Shown piece by piece: positions 5,144 through 5,871 of a DNA stretch of 5,871 nt. Position numbers and translations under genes: made by a program. The stretch is from DASVDE01 sp035558955. Its GTDB lineage: Bacteria > Actinomycetota > Thermoleophilia > Solirubrobacterales > 70-9. How positions within the stretch are numbered: the stretch's first letter is position 1; the number at the start of each line of letters is the position of its first letter. The stretch is taken from positions 1 through 5,871 of the forward strand of contig DATMBX010000026.1 of assembly GCA_035558955.1 (NCBI GenBank), read 5' to 3'. The notes beneath the pieces are model-generated. The model searched no databases and was not told the DNA's origin. It saw nothing but the letters and a program-made list of their open reading frames with translations.

Positions 5144-5323
5144 ATGCCCTTCGTCCACGTCCACTGGTACGAGGGACGCACCGACGAGCAGAAGACGGAG
5201 ATCGCCAAGCGCATCGAGGAGGCGCTGGTCGAAGTGGCCGGCGCCTCCCCGGAGCACTGCTGGGTGAAGTTCTCCGACTCCTCCAGATCCGACTTCATCA
5301 TCGGCGAGCCTGCCGAAGGCTGA
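5144..5323 (+). CDS. 4-oxalocrotonate tautomerase-like small protein
   Basis: This 59-residue protein is a member of the 4-oxalocrotonate tautomerase family, small beta-alpha-beta proteins that form hexamers and use an N-terminal proline, exposed when Met is removed, as a general base in keto-enol tautomerisation. The sequence begins MPFVHVHWYEGRTDEQK, aligning without gaps to the family N terminus. In mature numbering it keeps Pro1, Arg11 and a phenylalanine at position 50 (SDFIIGE). The second substrate-binding arginine of classical 4-OT (Arg39) appears to be tryptophan here (HCWVKF, mature 37-42). The true substrate is therefore probably not 4-oxalocrotonate. It lies eight bases after thioredoxin and four before the lipoprotein start, and no aromatic meta-cleavage genes are nearby. 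The family call is firm; the reaction is unknown. Confidence 0.9.
   Translation: MPFVHVHWYEGRTDEQKTEIAKRIEEALVEVAGASPEHCWVKFSDSSRSDFIIGEPAEG
5315..5319 (+). promoter_or_regulatory. Ribosome binding site deciding the TTG start of the lipoprotein gene
   Basis: GAAGG lies at the end of the tautomerase gene, eight bases before the TTG at 5328. Together with the signal peptide that follows, it supports this unusual start codon. Confidence 0.5.
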
Positions 5324-5327
5324 CTCG

Positions 5328-5871
5328 TTGCGAGGCCTCCTGGTCACAGCGCTCTGCGCCGCCGTGGTCGCCGTTGCCGGCTGCGGAGACGAGGACGATG
5401 AGCGCTCCCCTGCGAACGGATCGAACGCCCCGAGCGGGGAACTGTCCACTGAGTGCCGGCCGGGCGAGATGGAGTCTCTGCTGGCCGGGTTCATCGACGC
5501 GGTTGACTCGAGAGACGAGGCCGCAGTCGCGCACCATGTCGCCCCGCAGCCGGAGCTCTTCATGCTCACTCTCTACGCGGATCCGAAACCCGGCGAAGGG
5601 CGGATCGACGTGCAGGAGCCGGATGCGGCATACGCCGGGATGCGGGAGCTGACCCGTGGAGAGGACTTCGTTCTCGTCGGAGCGGGTGTGGGCAACGCGC
5701 CGCGCCTGGATAAACGATCCGGTCCGCGCGCCAACGATCCAGCCGCCGGCGTCGACTTCGCCTACGAATCGAAGCGTCGGTCGATCACCGGCAAGGTGGG
5801 AATCAATTGCGCGACGGGCCAGATCTACACCGGTGCAATGACGGTCCGACCCGGCCCTAGCCCCCGGGTCT
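5328..5871 (+). CDS. Predicted exported lipoprotein, 3' end outside the window
   Basis: From TTG at 5328 the frame is open to the window edge, giving 181 residues without a stop. The N terminus is a classic lipoprotein signal: one arginine (R2), a hydrophobic core (LLVTALCAAVVAVA, 4-17) and the lipobox V-A-G-C with the lipidated C19. An acidic stretch (GDEDDE, 20-25) and a Ser/Asn/Gly/Pro-rich linker (26-41) follow. The mature domain starts near C43 with EMESLLAGFIDAVDSRDEAAV (47-67), a helix that resembles the first helix of NTF2/SnoaL-like folds. It ends in strand-like segments: FVLVGAGVG (114-122), VDFAYESKRR (142-151), GKVGINCATGQIYTGAM (155-171). C43 and C161 could form a disulfide. NTF2-like is a guess from pattern, and the function is unknown. 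It follows the tautomerase stop by four bases, so it is probably co-transcribed with it. Confidence 0.75.
   Translation, partial: MRGLLVTALCAAVVAVAGCGDEDDERSPANGSNAPSGELSTECRPGEMESLLAGFIDAVDSRDEAAVAHHVAPQPELFMLTLYADPKPGEGRIDVQEPDAAYAGMRELTRGEDFVLVGAGVGNAPRLDKRSGPRANDPAAGVDFAYESKRRSITGKVGINCATGQIYTGAMTVRPGPSPRV

Noticed and set aside
5132..5569. Minus-strand and alternative plus-strand frames over the tautomerase and lipoprotein genes
   Set aside because: The tautomerase and the signal-peptide-bearing lipoprotein give a coherent reading with good start signals. The alternatives are Ser/Arg/Pro-rich without motifs.
1..5871. tRNA, rRNA, CRISPR, insertion sequence or defence-system signals
   Set aside because: I found no cloverleaf, spaced direct-repeat array, transposase motif or terminal inverted repeats flanking a gene. 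Coding sequence fills nearly all of the window.

Overview
The window is dense, very GC-rich bacterial DNA in which almost every base is coding. The gene set is a family X DNA polymerase with a PHP domain, a short trehalose-6-phosphate phosphatase, a polyprenol-phosphate-mannose synthase-like glycosyltransferase and paired half-size TauE/SafE proteins. With the strong G/C third-position bias and GTG/TTG starts, this suggests a high-GC actinobacterium, perhaps of the Thermoleophilia (Solirubrobacterales/Gaiellales type). That placement is an inference from style and gene content, not from a marker gene.

Layout: (1) 1-130, the last 42 residues of an FtsX/MacB-type ABC transporter permease. (2) 131-179, a gap filled exactly by a long imperfect palindrome, probably a bidirectional terminator. 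(3) 180-934 on the minus strand, two half-length TauE/SafE membrane proteins joined by an ATGA overlap. (4) 956-2278 on the plus strand, otsB followed 3 bases later by an unrecognised four-helix membrane protein. (5) 2275-3999 on the minus strand, full-length polX, whose stop overlaps the previous stop by 4 bases. (6) 4012-4767 on the plus strand, a family 2 glycosyltransferase. (7) 4809-5871 on the plus strand, a likely operon of thioredoxin, a 59-residue 4-oxalocrotonate tautomerase-like protein, and a lipoprotein that starts at TTG and runs off the window.

The genes do not form one pathway. They are short transcription units packed tightly in alternating directions. The most distinctive structural point is the two divergent gene pairs, whose start codons lie only 21 and 12 bases apart. 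Each has TAnnnT-like -10 hexamers placed so that at least one gene of the pair would have a (nearly) leaderless mRNA; at 943-949 the hexamers of both strands overlap. The thioredoxin operon instead uses Shine-Dalgarno sequences.

I found no RNA gene, CRISPR array, insertion sequence or prophage signal, and no gene-free stretch over 50 bases. I see no convincing wholly new system. The points most worth checking are the split TauE/SafE pair, the overlapping divergent promoters, the tautomerase lacking the second catalytic arginine, and the edge lipoprotein.
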